From the NCBI GenBank assembly GCA_021464245.1, contig JADCRB010000055.1, forward strand, positions 1,146,487 to 1,210,486: a DNA stretch of 64,000 bases, written 5' to 3'. Of this stretch, positions 12,892 to 25,585 are shown piece after piece. The notes under the pieces were generated by a model. That model was not told the DNA's origin. It did no database searches and was given only the letters and a program-made list of their open reading frames with translations. The translations under genes and the position numbers were made by a program. This DNA comes from Carallia brachiata. Lineage: Eukaryota; Streptophyta; Magnoliopsida; Malpighiales; Rhizophoraceae. How positions within the stretch are numbered: position 1 is the stretch's first letter; each line of letters starts with the position of its first letter.

Positions 12892-15800
12892 ATGGAGGAG
12901 GAAACGTACGTGGTTGGAGAGAACAACATGACGAGGAAGAAGCTCTTGTTTTGGCGTAGTTTTGTAATAATAGCGGTGTTCTTAGTTTTCTGTCCTCTTG
13001 CTTCCCCGCTCAGCGACGAAGGTTACCTTTTAGCTTTCTTTTATGTTTCTCTTCTTTGTTAAGTTCTTTGAAGTTTTCGCTTCGGTTTCTGGTGCTGCCG
13101 TTGCCATTATTTAGGAAGTGTTAGAGGTTTTATCTTTTTTGTGTTTTTGTTTTTTTTTTTTTTTTTATGACTCCTAAAGCAGCAATGCAGTGTGTTACAC
13201 TGTTTCATTCAATTTTTTTTTTCTTTTACTTTTGGAAGAGAGTGAGAGAAAGTAAAAAGAAATGTGATGATCATACTTTTCTTTTTTTGTTTTTGTGTTT
13301 TTTTTTTTAAATTTTCATTTTGACTTGATCGGTTCTTGTTGGCCTGACTTCTTTTGCATTTGGTTGTTAAAATAATAATATTATTAACTTTATCAAAGTC
13401 AAAACATCATCGTCCCTTTTTGCCGCGGATTTTAGCTTTGTCTAAACGAAACAAGTTTGCGATGATAAGTAACAGAACTGTTGGTTGGTTTTGTGGTTTT
13501 TGGATTGCAGGAAAAGCTTTGATGTCCATGAAGGCATCATTTAGCAACGTTGTCAACGTGCTTCTTGACTGGGATGATGCCCACAGTGGTGATTTCTGCT
13601 CATGGCGCGGCGTGTTTTGTGACAACCTCACTTTCTCTGTTGTTTCTCTGTAATTCACCTTCTCTCTGTTTAATGGCTTTCTCTTCCTTTATTGAATTTT
13701 CGGATGGAATTGGTTTGTTGTGTTTGTAACACGTCTGCAATATTGGTGTTTTATTCAAGGAATCTGTCAAACTTGAACCTGGGCGGTGAGATTGCTCCTG
13801 CCATTGGAGATTTAAGGAACTTGCAGTCTGTGTAAGCTCGTTTTTTCATCTCTTTTTTTTATGCTATTTTGAGGTCCTTGTTGAGAAGGTTTTTTTTTTC
13901 TTTACGGAAATCTGTTTGCAATTTGTTATGGCAGAGACTTCCAGGGAAATAAGTTAACTGGTCAAATCCCAGATGAAATTGGCAACTGCGCTTCTCTTTT
14001 TCACCTGTGATCTTCTATTTCTTTAACTTTTCATCTGCTTGCAACGAGTTTCTGTTTTTATTTTTGGGAATAAGAGCCTGGAAAATTGGGTTCTTATTCT
14101 GTTTACATTTGGGTAAATGTGGGATGCAGGGATCTTTCGGATAACCTACTTTATGGAGATATACCGTTCTCCGTTTCTAGGCTTAAGCAACTAGAGTTTT
14201 TGTAAGTTAATTTTCTTGTTAGTCTATTTTACTAGTAAAGCTGTGTTGATCTTTTGTTGAGTGATTAATATTTTTTATGGCAGGAATTTGAAAAACAATC
14301 AACTTACTGGTCCCATTCCTTCAACGTTAACTCAGATTCCCAACCTGAAAACTCTGTGAGTTCTATTTGCTATTGGATTGATGCAGTTATGATGTGGGCT
14401 CCTTTATGTTTGATGCTGACAGTGTTCACTTACCGCGGATTGGTAACTTTTCAGTGATCTTGCTCGGAACCAGCTCACTGGCGAAATTCCAAGATTAATC
14501 TACTGGAATGAAGTATTACAGTATCTGTAAGCGATCATTCTTTTTATTGTTATTTGTTCAACTACTAGTAGTCTCCAGGCATTGAAAGTAAGTCTCCAAG
14601 GTGTACGTCAGTGTTTTCTTTTGGCTCGTCTGTGCTTGTGTATGAAAGTCATTGTCAGCATTCTATTTATTGATTTGGTTCGATTTGGATAACAGTGGGT
14701 TGAGGGGTAACTCTTTGACGGGAACATTGTCCCCAGACATGTGTCAGTTGACCGGCCTCTGGTACTTGTAAGTAGATAATCTGCAGGGTTGTTTCCAGAG
14801 CTCTTTTATTTTGCCTCATTTTTTGGAGAATTGACCCCTGATTATTCTTTGTTGCTCAGTGATGTGAGAGGCAATAATCTAACTGGTGCAATTCCTGATA
14901 GCATTGGCAACTGTACAAGCTTTGAGATATTGTATGTTTTGTGTTAATATGTACTGCTTATTTTCGCTGAGTATCTGTGTTGGTTTTTAATTGAGTTATC
15001 TCTGACGGTGACAGGGATATATCATACAATCAGATCACTGGGGAGATACCATACAACATTGGCTTCTTACAAGTAGCCACTCTGTAAATGTTCTGCTACC
15101 TCTTTGATTTCATTTGTTCTTTGATGGAGTACAGGGAATGCTATGTGAGATTTCCAATTCAAATGGAGGAGCATGGTTATTTCATCAAAATAATCCTTTA
15201 TGAATTCTTTCTTCTCAGGTCACTGCAAGGTAACAGGCTAACAGGGAAGATTCCGAGGTGATTGGTCTAATGCAGGCCCTTGCTGTCCTGTGAGTATCTT
15301 GTTAATATTTTTTTGAAATGGACTTGTTTCAAGATGTATTTTTGGATTGGTTTTGTGTTCATTTTTTCTCACCTACCAGAGATTTGAGCGAAAATGAGCT
15401 AGTTGGGCCAATTCCATCGATATTGGGGAATTTGTCTTACACTGGAAAACTGTGAGTTGATGCCAAGTGCTAATTATTGCATTTATCTCTACAGTCCTCC
15501 CTAATAAGAAATTGCTTGCCGTACTAGGTATCTACATGGCAATAAGCTTACTGGAACTATCCCTGCAGAGCTTGGCAATATGTCCAAGCTTAGCTACCTG
15601 TAAGACGCATTTCTTGACTTTGGAGAGATTTTAAATTTTATGCCATTTATACATTTTGACAAGCTTAGTATTTTACAGGCAATTGAATGACAATCAACTG
15701 ATTGGCACTATTCCTCCTGAATTGGGGAAGCTAGAACAATTGTTTGAATTGTGAGTCTTAGAACTTTATGCTGTGCTGCATTTTTTGTTTTACTGTTATT

Positions 15801-18800
15801 TATTGTCGTTCTATTTGATGACACAGAAATCTTGCTAACAATGATCTTGAAGGGCCATTCCACAAAATATCAGTTCTTGTACTGCTTTGAACCAATTGTA
15901 AGAACTCTTGATTCTGAACTGTTTGAGTTAGTCTCTTGCGTTTGGCATTTTTTCTTGAACATTGCAACTGGCTTCTAAGTTTTCGTATTGGATGCATTAT
16001 AGCAATGTGCATGGCAATCACTTAAGTGGAACAATCCCTTCCGGATTCAAGAATCTAGAGAGTTTAACTTATCTGTAAGTCCCAAGGTCCCAGCTTAAGA
16101 GGCTTGTTTGTCATAGCATAAGCTGCACGTTTTACTACAAATTGATCATGGCATCCCGTACTTTCAGAAATCTCTCATCGAATAATTTCAAAGGCAGGAT
16201 ACCCATCGAGCTGGGACGTATTATCAATCTTGATACATTGTAAGTTTTCTTACGTGAAATGATTGCAAGCTAGCTGGCTATTGAATCTAAAATTTTCTTC
16301 CATTGTCGTGTGTTTAGGGATCTGTCCGAAAATAGCTTTGCTGGGCCTTTACCCGCTTCCATTGGTGACCTAGAGCACCTTCTCACTTTGTAAGTTGCAT
16401 CGATAATGCAGTTCTCATTTGGGCATTTATCTTTGTTTGTCTTGATTGTGTTTCTATCCAACCATGAATTGCTCAGGAATTTGAGTAGGAATCGTCTCGA
16501 GGGAACATTGCCTTCTGAATTTGGGAATCTCAGAAGCATACAGATTATGTAAGCCACTCATGAATACATTATTGCTATATTTCTCTTTGTGTTAGTCTTA
16601 TGGCGTGCACATAGAATGTTTATTTTTGTCCCTTATGATGCTGAATTCTATGTTGCAATAGTGATCTGTCATTCAACAATATCACTGGTACTATTCCTGC
16701 GGAACTGGGTCAGTTGCAAAATGTTGTCTCCCTGTAAGTTGAAAAAGCACTGCAGGTGATTAATTTAAGCATGTTTCTAGTATTCTTTTGACATCTTTAT
16801 ATGGCAGGATCCTGAATAACAATGAATTACACGGACATATCCCTGACCAGCTTACTAACTGCTTGAGTCTTGCAAACCTGTAAATCCTGATGCATTCCTC
16901 TTTTGTGTTCATAGGCTTTCATTAATACAGTTCTCTAAATTATCTTTTCATTTGGGGTAGGAATATTTCAAATAACAACCTGTCTGGCATTGTACCACCT
17001 CTCAGAAACTTCTCGCGATTTCCCCCAGACTGGTATGAGAAAAGTTTGGATTTTTTTTCCTTTAGGGTATTTCATTTGAGCATGATGTCATTTCTTTTTT
17101 GTTTTTTTGGTGCCAGCTTCATTGGAAACCCACTTTTGTGCGGCAACTGGTTGGGATCAATATGTGGTCCTTATGTGCCAAAATCTAGAGGTAATAAAAT
17201 GCTATTTCAAACTAATATACTAGGTTAATGTAACCTATTCATAATGGAATTCAGATTTTGGAGATTGGCTTATGCAATTTTTTTCTCTGATTCAGTGATT
17301 TTCTCTAGAGCTGTTATCTTCTGCATGACAATGGGCCTGATCACATTATTAGCCATGGTTATAGTTGCAATTTACAAATCTAAGCAACAGAAGCAATTAA
17401 TGGAGGCTGCTGACAAACCTGTGCAAGGTAAGGTTTGTTTTTTTTTATTGGTATTTGATTTGAACATGTGGTTGGTTCGGTGTTTAATTTAATTGATCCT
17501 GCTACTTATTCTCTTGCAGGTCCACCAAAACTTGTAGTTCTTCACATGGATATGGCCATTCACACCTTTGATGACATAATGAGAAACACAGAGAATTTGA
17601 GTGAGAAGTACATCATAGGTTATGGTGCTTCCAGCACGGTATACAAGTGTGTCCTGAAAAATTCCCGACCTCTTGCAATTAAGCGACTGTACAATCAATA
17701 TCCATACAACCTGCGAGAGTTTGAGACTGAACTTGAGACCATAGGCAGCATTAGACATAGAAATATTGTCAGTCTGCATGGCTACGCTCTTTCTCCTCGT
17801 GGAAATCTTCTCTTTTATGACTACATGGAGAATGGCTCTCTGTGGGATCTTCTTCATGGTTAGTGAGCTTCCAACTTCCATCTGTTTTTCCACCATGTTT
17901 GCATTTTTTTCCTTTTTTGTTCTTCCCAAACATTTGAAGTTGAAGGGTAGTTGTGAACTTTGCTTTTGTAAAATTTTTTCCTTGTCTGGGCTGATAATTT
18001 TGGGGGGCTGCATGCACATCTGCACTTTCTTTTGCCTGAGTCCGGGTTTTGATTTGATTGTCACACTGGTGGTGATGTGCAACAGGACCACCTAAAAAGG
18101 TAAAGCTTGACTGGGAAACGCGCTTAAAAATAGCAGTAGGAGCTGCTCAAGGACTTGCTTACCTTCATCATGATTGCAACCCGAGAATTGTCCATAGAGA
18201 TGTTAAGTCATCAAATATTCTGCTGGATGAGAATTTTGAGGCTCATCTATCTGATTTTGGAATTGCTAAATGCATTTCAACTGCAAAGACTCACGCCTCA
18301 ACTTATGTTCTTGGAACCATCGGCTACATTGACCCAGAATATGCGCGCACCTCACGGCTGAATGAAAAGTCAGATGTTTACAGCTTTGGCATTGTTCTTT
18401 TGGAGCTTCTAACGGGGAAGAAGGCTGTAGATAATGATTCTAACTTGCATCAGCTGGTATGTATGAATTTTAATTTATAGTTCTCTATGGGTTTGACGTT
18501 TTTTTATGGAAAAAAAATCGATTATCACTTTCACAAGAGATGTGTCATCCATTCTTAAGCACGCAAATTTCAGATGTGGTACTGTCTTTCAACTAACATA
18601 TCCAAAATGACTCCATTCTTTTTTGTTCAGATACTGTCAAAAGCTGATGATAATACTGTAATGGAGGCTGTTGACCCGGAGGTATCGGTCACATGTGTGG
18701 ATCTGACCCACGTGAGGAAGACTTTCCAACTTGCACTGCTTTGCACGAAGCGCCACCCATCAGACCGACCAACCATGCACGAGGTTGCCAGGGTTTTGCT

Positions 18801-18873
18801 CTCCTTTGTTCCAGCACCTCCTGCAAAGCCCTGTTCAGCTCCATCTAAGCCCCCGGACTATTCCAAATTCTGA
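12892..18873 (+). CDS. ERL1/ERL2-like: ERECTA-LIKE leucine-rich-repeat receptor kinase (two 1-nt frameshifts in this sequence)
   Basis: There are 27 coding exons: 12892-13021, 13511-13649, then twenty short LRR exons from 13760 to 17032, then 17117-17190, 17296-17427, 17520-17858, 18086-18456 and 18631-18873. Almost every LRR exon is exactly 72 nt (one is 69), one repeat per exon with the break inside a Leu codon, which is the ERECTA-family hallmark. In order, the protein has a signal peptide, a paired-Cys cap, LRRs, a second Cys pair, one membrane helix (exon 24) and a Ser/Thr kinase. The kinase has a [10 protein letters not shown]-loop, the AIK lysine, HRD and DFG. The family perceives EPF/EPFL peptides with TMM and SERKs to set stomatal spacing and organ growth through a MAPK cascade. 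Exons 11 (15219-15289) and 15 (15827-15897) are 71 nt, and each lacks one base. Read literally, the protein stops after 294 residues. With the two bases restored it would be 954 residues, close to Arabidopsis ERL1/ERL2. Confidence 0.93.
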
Positions 18874-21800
18874 TTGACAAACAACAGAAGCCAATACTTC
18901 AGCAGCAGCAGGAGAATAATTCATCTGATGCACAATGGTTTGTTCGGTTCCGAGAAGTTATATCTAAAAACACCCTTTAGTGCACTTTGGTCCTTTTGGC
19001 ATGCGGGATGAAATTCAGTGAAAGTGGATGGAAAACTCCCAAATTTTGTCTCATATGGATTATAATTAATATCTGCTGATCTTAGAATTACCATGTTAAT
19101 GGGTATATTGGACCTTTACATTTGTGGTGGCATACGGAAACCGACTGATATGCATGAATTAGAGGCCGTTGAACCTATTAAGTACAAATTTTCAAGTTGC
19201 ACATAGAGCTTTGAAGCCGTGAAAATTTAGGACACCCCTCAAGCTGAGTTTGGGGTGATATCGTTGCTGGGTTCCGAATTTTCTTTGGTGAACGCCTATT
19301 TGTTATTGGCGCCTGAATGGGTCTTCTTGACTCTTTAGCTTGGTGCAAATTTCGGTGTTTTCACGCCTGTCTTCTGAATGCTAATGCAACAAACGCGTCA
19401 TGTTATTTTTTCGACGGAGACTAAAATCCCTTCTAAGTATTTAGGATGGCATGGGGAAAAACCTGTCTGGTAAGTGAGGAACTCTTCAAGCCTTTGCGGG
19501 CAATTGATTTTGGCTTCTGGGTAACCAGGGAGATTTGGATCCGGGGGAATTGATTGATGATCCGGGAAGAGGAGGGAAAGTGAGAGAGGGAGAGATAGCG
19601 GGAGAGAGAGCTGAGAAAATCTCATCGCGCAAGCCATAAATCCCTTGACAAAATACATAGTTGATTAAGAGTATTGGTTGCAAAACGAATGGCGATGATA
19701 ACGTTGGATGCAATGAGACGTGCGATGTCTGAAGGGAAACAAGAACAGAACAGAGGCGGAGGTTTCACGACGGGGCGGCGTGCAGAGCTCCTGGCTCGGC
19801 GGTGGGTCCCACAAATTTTGAATGTATAAAGGTTTGCAATAATGACCATCTTATCCTCGGTCCCACTTTGATTTGGGTTTCTCAGAAGATGATCATTTTC
19901 CTACAGTATTTAGGAAAGGCAGAGTGGCAGACAAGATGATGATTAATTGCATACCGTTCGATGCTTCCATCGTCAACAAAGCCAATCTAAATTCGACTGT
20001 TGAAAAAAACAAATACATTATACATGGCGTTGTTTATTGGCATGCCATTTCGTTTCAAAATAGGCCTTTAATTTTTTTTTTCTTGTTTTTAAACTTTTTA
20101 CTGATATTCAAAGTTTCAAACTTGAAACTTTTCATTTTGTAAACGGTTTTAGTATCACTGAACTATTAGGCCATTTAAATATTATAATGATTGAATGAGA
20201 ATTTTCAAACCAATTTATTGATAAGCTTAAGTGGCTTAACAGCAAATTTATGAAAAGGAAAAGTTCATCAAATTCCTTTTTAGTATATTGGAAGAAACTC
20301 CAAACTCCATTTATTGCTAAGTACCCCTGCGGAAGGATCTGACCATAGACCTGAAGGGTCTGCACAGAGTCTTCCTGAGGATTTAATATATTATTTTTTT
20401 CAAAAAATTAAAATTTAGATTTGGATGAGTATTATTCTAAAAATAAAATGTAAACCCAAATAATATGTACGAAAATAATAAAAATAATAATAAATAGTGC
20501 GTTTGGATTATCAAAAAAAAAAAAAAAAAAGTAGGTTTGAACCTCGGGTCGCAACAGAAACTTTTCCCTCGGTGGAAAGATTCGAGTCCTGTATAGGAAT
20601 GGCATGTAGGCACAGAAACTTTTCCTTCGTCCTTAATTCGTTAGGATAGCTTAGGTGTCTCAGCGTTTCATGGCCTAGCGAATTGGTTATGTAGGCTCTT
20701 TGGTTCCTTTATTTTTTTTATTTTATTTAAATTTTGCGGCTCTTTGGTTGTTGTAATGGGCTTCGGCCCTCCATTTTGACCTAGTAGTTTCAAAGTGTAA
20801 GCCCACGCACCATCGTTTCAATTGTCAAGCTCAGACCGGCCGATGGGCCACCAGCCCTGCTAGGCCCTTTGTCCCGTCCATCCAATAAAATAACAGGGCC
20901 TTGGGGTTGGGCCTGTAATGTTGGGCGAGAGGCCCGTTTGGGAATCGAAATCCAAAATTTAATCTTCCATTTGAGCTCCCAGCCATTGAAAGGTTTTCGA
21001 ACCCAACTGCCATGGCACAATCACAAAGAATTTGAGGTATTTTAACCAAAAAAAAAAAAAAAAGAATTTGAGGTATCTTTGAATTTGAGAAATCTAGGTA
21101 GGTATGTGATCGTAAACTTGTAATTTGGATGATAGAGACAATATGTCAGTAAAATGAAGAATTTGATCTTTTTAACTGTTTCTCTCTCAAATCAGTTGGT
21201 TTAAGTTTAAAATATCTCAAAAAAAGAAAAAACAAATCTAGATAGGTATTGTGTAAGGAAATAACACAAAGCGAAATAACACCAAGCAGATTGATGGCTG
21301 CTCGTACAGAGTTGCAGAAAAGTTAATTATCGAATGCTTGGGGAAGCATTATTTATGGGCCCTCTTAAGTCCTTAGGTGGTCCTCAGGGCTTCTAATGTT
21401 ACTAAATGATAACCCTTGAATGATATCTCTCACAGTTTTGAATCGCGCTTTAGCATCGTCGATTTTGATTAAAGAAAGATGGGGCATGAACCCAATGTAA
21501 AATTTAAAGGGATTACACGAGGTGGGCCAAAAGTATAACAAGATGGGTTTTCTATCATCCTTTTAAAAATCAATGTTTTTCTTTCTTTTTTTTTATAGAT
21601 ATTTTAGACATATACTAACTGATTTGGAGAAAAAGAATAATCAAGAGACCTCTTAAGTTTCATTTTGCTGATACATTGCCAATCATCCGAACTTTAAGCT
21701 TGCCGCAACAATCTATGCTTTCAATTTGTATGATTTTTGTGGAACACTTCGCTATTTTTGGTTGCAGCATTAGAAATTGATGGACCTTGTCAAAGACAGC

Positions 21801-23086
21801 AATAGGAGCCCCTAGCTAAAGGAGTGTAAGTGAGTGCAAGGTGGGAATGTTAATTGGAACCCCTTTGGTTTTGGCCTATTACTAGCTAGCATGGGACCAT
21901 GAAGCAATGAGCTGTCAGCCAAATGAAACACTACAAACAAAGGATAACAAAAGATAGTGAGCACCGTGTGTCTGTCTGTGCACGGCTCGGCCGGCTGGCG
22001 TTTTGTCCTTATATCAATTGCTTCAGGATTCTCCCCAAAAAAAAAAAACACCAAGGAGTCCCATCTCTCTTGTGCACGCCGACGAAAATTTTGGACTTTG
22101 TTTCAATATTTGTCCTTCAATTACTACTAATAAAAAAAACAGAAATTCTTTATGAACACGTTTAGGTAGATACGTAATAATTTGAATTGTTAAATTATAA
22201 AAGTTATAGTGAATCTAAAAAAATGAAAATTAAATAAATTATTTGCTGGGTTAAATTAATTGTATATTTTTTACGTATTTCATTAAATGTATTTATGCAG
22301 TTAAACTAAAAAAAAATAATGAAAAAGAAGATATATTGAAAAGGAGTTGACAAGGTCTACGCTAACATAATTACACAAAAATCACACAAACACTTTGTGA
22401 TAAGTTGGCTTTAAGCATCTTATCCCTATCATCTCATGCATAGCCCGCAATAAGTGTCTTCTTGGCTATCATTTCTCCAGATTGTAGTTGCGGATAGTCT
22501 TCTTTCCACCATTATAAATCATTGTTAAAAAGATTCCGCCATCCTAAAAATTCAACAGCTACACGTTATTGCAAATCAAATATGGTTGGATGGTCTATTG
22601 ACAATCTCTATTTCAACTTGTTTTATATGTAAGATAGTTCTTGACGTTATATATCCAAACGGCACTTGGCCGGTTGGCTGGTAGTGCCAACTAACATAAT
22701 TTAGTTTTAAAACCAAACACATAAAACTTTAAAATGAATCTTGCTTCTATTCATGCTACCTTACTTAGTAAACTACATACCAAATTATACATCATCATCA
22801 TCATCTGCATATGCCCACACATGATCATAATTATGATTGAAATGCCCAAGCCTTGTTTCATAGACAACTCAAATCATTTCTTGTACACATACGTGTGCTG
22901 CAAATTTGCCATATACAGAAAAGGGTTACAAGGGAATTTAATTAAACAAACCCCCTTTAAGATCTTAATTAAACTTAATTCCTTCAAACTACGATCAACG
23001 AGAAGATTAAACATGAAAGCCAAAATTAAAAGCCAAAATTAAACCCAATTAAGAAGAAAGGGTGAAGAAATTGAAGAGACCACATG
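18874..23086. other. Intergenic, no confident gene
   Basis: The first 200-300 bp are probably the ERL 3'UTR. The segment 19440-19830 is GC-richer and holds a 47-codon ATG frame, listed separately. Around 20520-20720, after an A-rich run, is a stretch containing gattcgagtcc (20580-20590), which resembles a tRNA B box. It may be a decayed SINE, but I could not find a matching A box. The remainder is AT-rich with no recognisable coding or RNA gene. Confidence 0.55.
19690..19833 (+). CDS. Possible small ORF, 47 codons, function unknown
   Basis: An ATG-initiated frame (MAMITLDAMRRAM...) ends at a TAA just before 19834, in a locally GC-richer island. It is Arg-rich and has no signal peptide, membrane helix or motif I recognise. 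The opposite strand reads as CT-rich, leader-like sequence. It could be a first exon, a remnant or chance. Confidence 0.15.
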
Positions 23087-24504
23087 CTAGATGGACTTGT
23101 TGGAACGCAATAATCCATTAAAGTTGGAGCATTCAAACAAGGCCTTAGCAGACATCTCCCTTTCAAACCTCCAAATATAATTGAAACCCACCAAAAGCTC
23201 TGTGATGGCAGCTTCTGTCTTCTCTTGGTTTGCAAAACACAACGTTTGCAAAAGAAGAACATTGGTCTTTGGCACCAAATTCTGCTGCTGCTCAAAGCTC
23301 CTTTCACTCTGCCATTTAATCATATTATGTGCTAAAGGTGACAGCCACCTCAGAATTCTCCCCAAAGCATCTCTCCACTCTCCGGCAAGGACCGGATCAC
23401 TCGCCGAGAACCCCACCGACGCTTTCAATCTTGCCCTTAGTGACAATCTTATGCTGCAAGGTAGCATAGCATAAAGGTCATCTCTTGCATCCACACCCAC
23501 CAGTTGTGGCGACTTTATCATTTTCTCCATAACTATAACCAAATTTGCGTAGTGTAAAGCCAAAGCCGCCGCACCAAGCGTAGTTTCCGGTGGCTTTAAC
23601 AACCTAGAATTCGACTCGAAAAACCCATCTCCCAAATCCTTATTATCCCCTTCAAGTTTCAAGCTTTTCATCAATGGTCCCGAAACAAAGTTACAAGTAG
23701 CAGCGTTTTCGCTTGGGTAAACGGCGGCACAAGCAGAAGAAGCTGAGAGGCTGCGAGCAAGACAAGACGGATAGCCCCGTCCTATCCCGAAAACTAACTT
23801 GATCCTGGCTAGAACAGTGAAGATAGACTTTGCAAGCATAGAAACAACAGCATCGAAGCTTCGATTCCAAAGGGATTTCTCTTTCAGGAACCTAACCTCC
23901 TGACGCTGCCAGAAAATTTTCTGTCGGAGATCTGCGATCTTCTGCTCTTTCGCTGACTCATTTTCATTACACTGCAAAGATTTCCTTAAAGAGTTCTCCA
24001 GTACGGACAGCTCCTCCATCTCTTTGTGCAGCGTGGCCGTGGCAGTGACGTATCTGTCCATTTTCTTGTTCTGGGCTTCCATCTCCTTACTACCCAAGAC
24101 CACCGGTTGGCGTCGTGACCCGAATCCGCGAACTCGTGGAAGAACCGCTCAAAATGCCGGAGATTGGCGCCGTCGCATCGCTTGCTCAATCTAGACACGG
24201 ATTTAGCGACGAACCGTAGATTCTCGGACATTTCGGCGCAGGCGAGGCCGAGAAGGAACGACTCGTCGTTGGAGACAAGCTTGCGGACTCCTTCGAGAGA
24301 AATGGACTCGTTGCGCAAGCGAATGATGTTCTTGTCGGTAAGGGACTGCCCGAGATGGAGGAGCTTCGACATCAGACCGGCAACCTCAAAGGCCAGCACT
24401 CCGACAGCGGACCGTTTCTTGGACGATGATTTTGGTAAGGGCACGGAATCAAAACTGTTGGATATTGCAGTTTTTACTTTTATAAGCCAGGTTTCGAGAG
24501 CCAT
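23087..24504 (-). CDS. DUF3475/DUF668 protein, PSK SIMULATOR-like (one 1-nt frameshift)
   Basis: Single-exon gene. The ATG at 24504 opens with MALETWLIKVK, and the TAG is at 23089-23087. The N-terminal third carries the DUF3475 signature (VGVLAFEVAGLMSKLLHLGQSL...), then a charged coiled-coil stretch, and the C-terminal half carries DUF668 (TLGAAALALHYANLVIVMEK...). Related plant proteins include At5g51670 and At3g23160; family members named PSI1-3 affect growth downstream of phytosulfokine. The biochemical function is unknown. Residue Trp135 (codon 24102-24100) is followed by a frame change: a G is missing where the family reads RWVLGS. The upstream frame runs on into nonsense while the correct frame resumes immediately. 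Restored length would be 472 residues. The leader contains a GA/CT microsatellite at 24687-24720. Confidence 0.88.
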
Positions 24505-24686
24505 AATAAATGTGAAGTCTAGAGAAACCAATTAAAAGGCAAGAAATTTACCAGATGAGAGATGTAATGGAGGGAAACAAAGGTATATGGGGAGAGTTAT
24601 GGGAGAAAATAATTGAAGAATTAATGGGAGAGTAGTGGGCAGAAGAAAAGGGTGACAGAGTAGTGGGATGTTGTGTTGAGACTCTT

Positions 24687-24687
24687 G

Positions 24688-24720
<33 letters not shown>
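24687..24720. repeat. (GA)n microsatellite in the DUF668 leader
   Basis: 34 bp of almost pure GA dinucleotide with one slip (gagaagag). On the gene's strand it is a CT tract, 183-216 bp upstream of the ATG, a common position for CT-rich leader elements in plants. Confidence 0.85.
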
Positions 24721-25099
24721 CATTGTTGCTCTTACAAATACCATTTCATAAGAGGACAACATGGCTTGAAGGCGCAGGTGCGTGCGGTCAACTACAGATT
24801 CCAAAGATAGGCTCACGCTCGCGATCACAATAGAAAAATCCGAGCACTACTATTCCTCATAGTCTAATAATAAATATTAAATATACCGCCTATCAAATCT
24901 TAAATTTGAGTTTTATCAAACATTTATTTTGGCCCTATTTCTTATCAACATTATATAAAATTGCAATACCTCCCTTAAAAGTAAGAGATAATGCTCTGCA
25001 ATGCAACGAAATGTTCAAGTTTTTGTGCTATTTTTTTAAAACAAATAATATAAAAATTTATAGCAGTGGAGAGCGTGAGTAGTGGTTGTTTTTCTTGTG

Positions 25100-25585
25100 A
25101 CTAAAATATTAAATTGATATTTAACATAACTTATAGTTCAATTATAGATATAACGTTTTTTTTTAGTAAAATTAGTCCATAAAATTTTAGTTAAAACTTA
25201 ATTAAGGACATAACCTTATTTTTTTGATAAAATTAGTCTCTAATATTTTTACTGTAAAATAATTCATTACTTTTCGACCGACCGTCTAATTTATTAAGAA
25301 ATATATAATCTATTAGATCACCTCTTTTTATCATATTTTAATAATATTATTTTTATAAAGAGATGGTCTAATAGATAATATATTTCTTAATAAATTAGAC
25401 AGTTAAAAAAGTACTGAATTATTTTACAGTAAAAACGTTAGAGACCGATTTTGCCAAAAAACACTTTATGCCCTTAATTAGTCCGTAACCAAAACGTTGG
25501 GAACCGATTTTATCTAAAAAAATATTATTTTTATAATTAAATAGTAGATCAAACGTTAGGTACTAATTTAAATTTAAAATTAAAT
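25100..25585. mobile_element. Foldback element/MITE with inverted arms of about 230 bp
   Basis: The left arm (about 25100-25329) and right arm (about 25356-25585) are near reverse complements around a loop of about 26 bp. For example, tttttactgtaaaataattca at 25246-25268 pairs with the segment at 25415-25437, and ctaatttattaagaaatata pairs with tatatttcttaataaattag. Pairing extends through several 'aaaattagtc(t/c)' blocks toward both ends. The element has no coding capacity. Its transcript would form one long hairpin and could be a source of small RNA. Exact termini and target-site duplication were not resolved. Confidence 0.75.

Noticed and set aside
17489..18091. 200-codon antisense frame across ERL kinase exons
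   Set aside because: It is the reverse-strand shadow of strongly conserved kinase coding sequence and crosses its introns.
20580..20590. tRNA B-box-like motif gattcgagtcc after a poly(A) run
   Set aside because: No A box, cloverleaf or duplication was found, so neither a tRNA gene nor a SINE can be supported.
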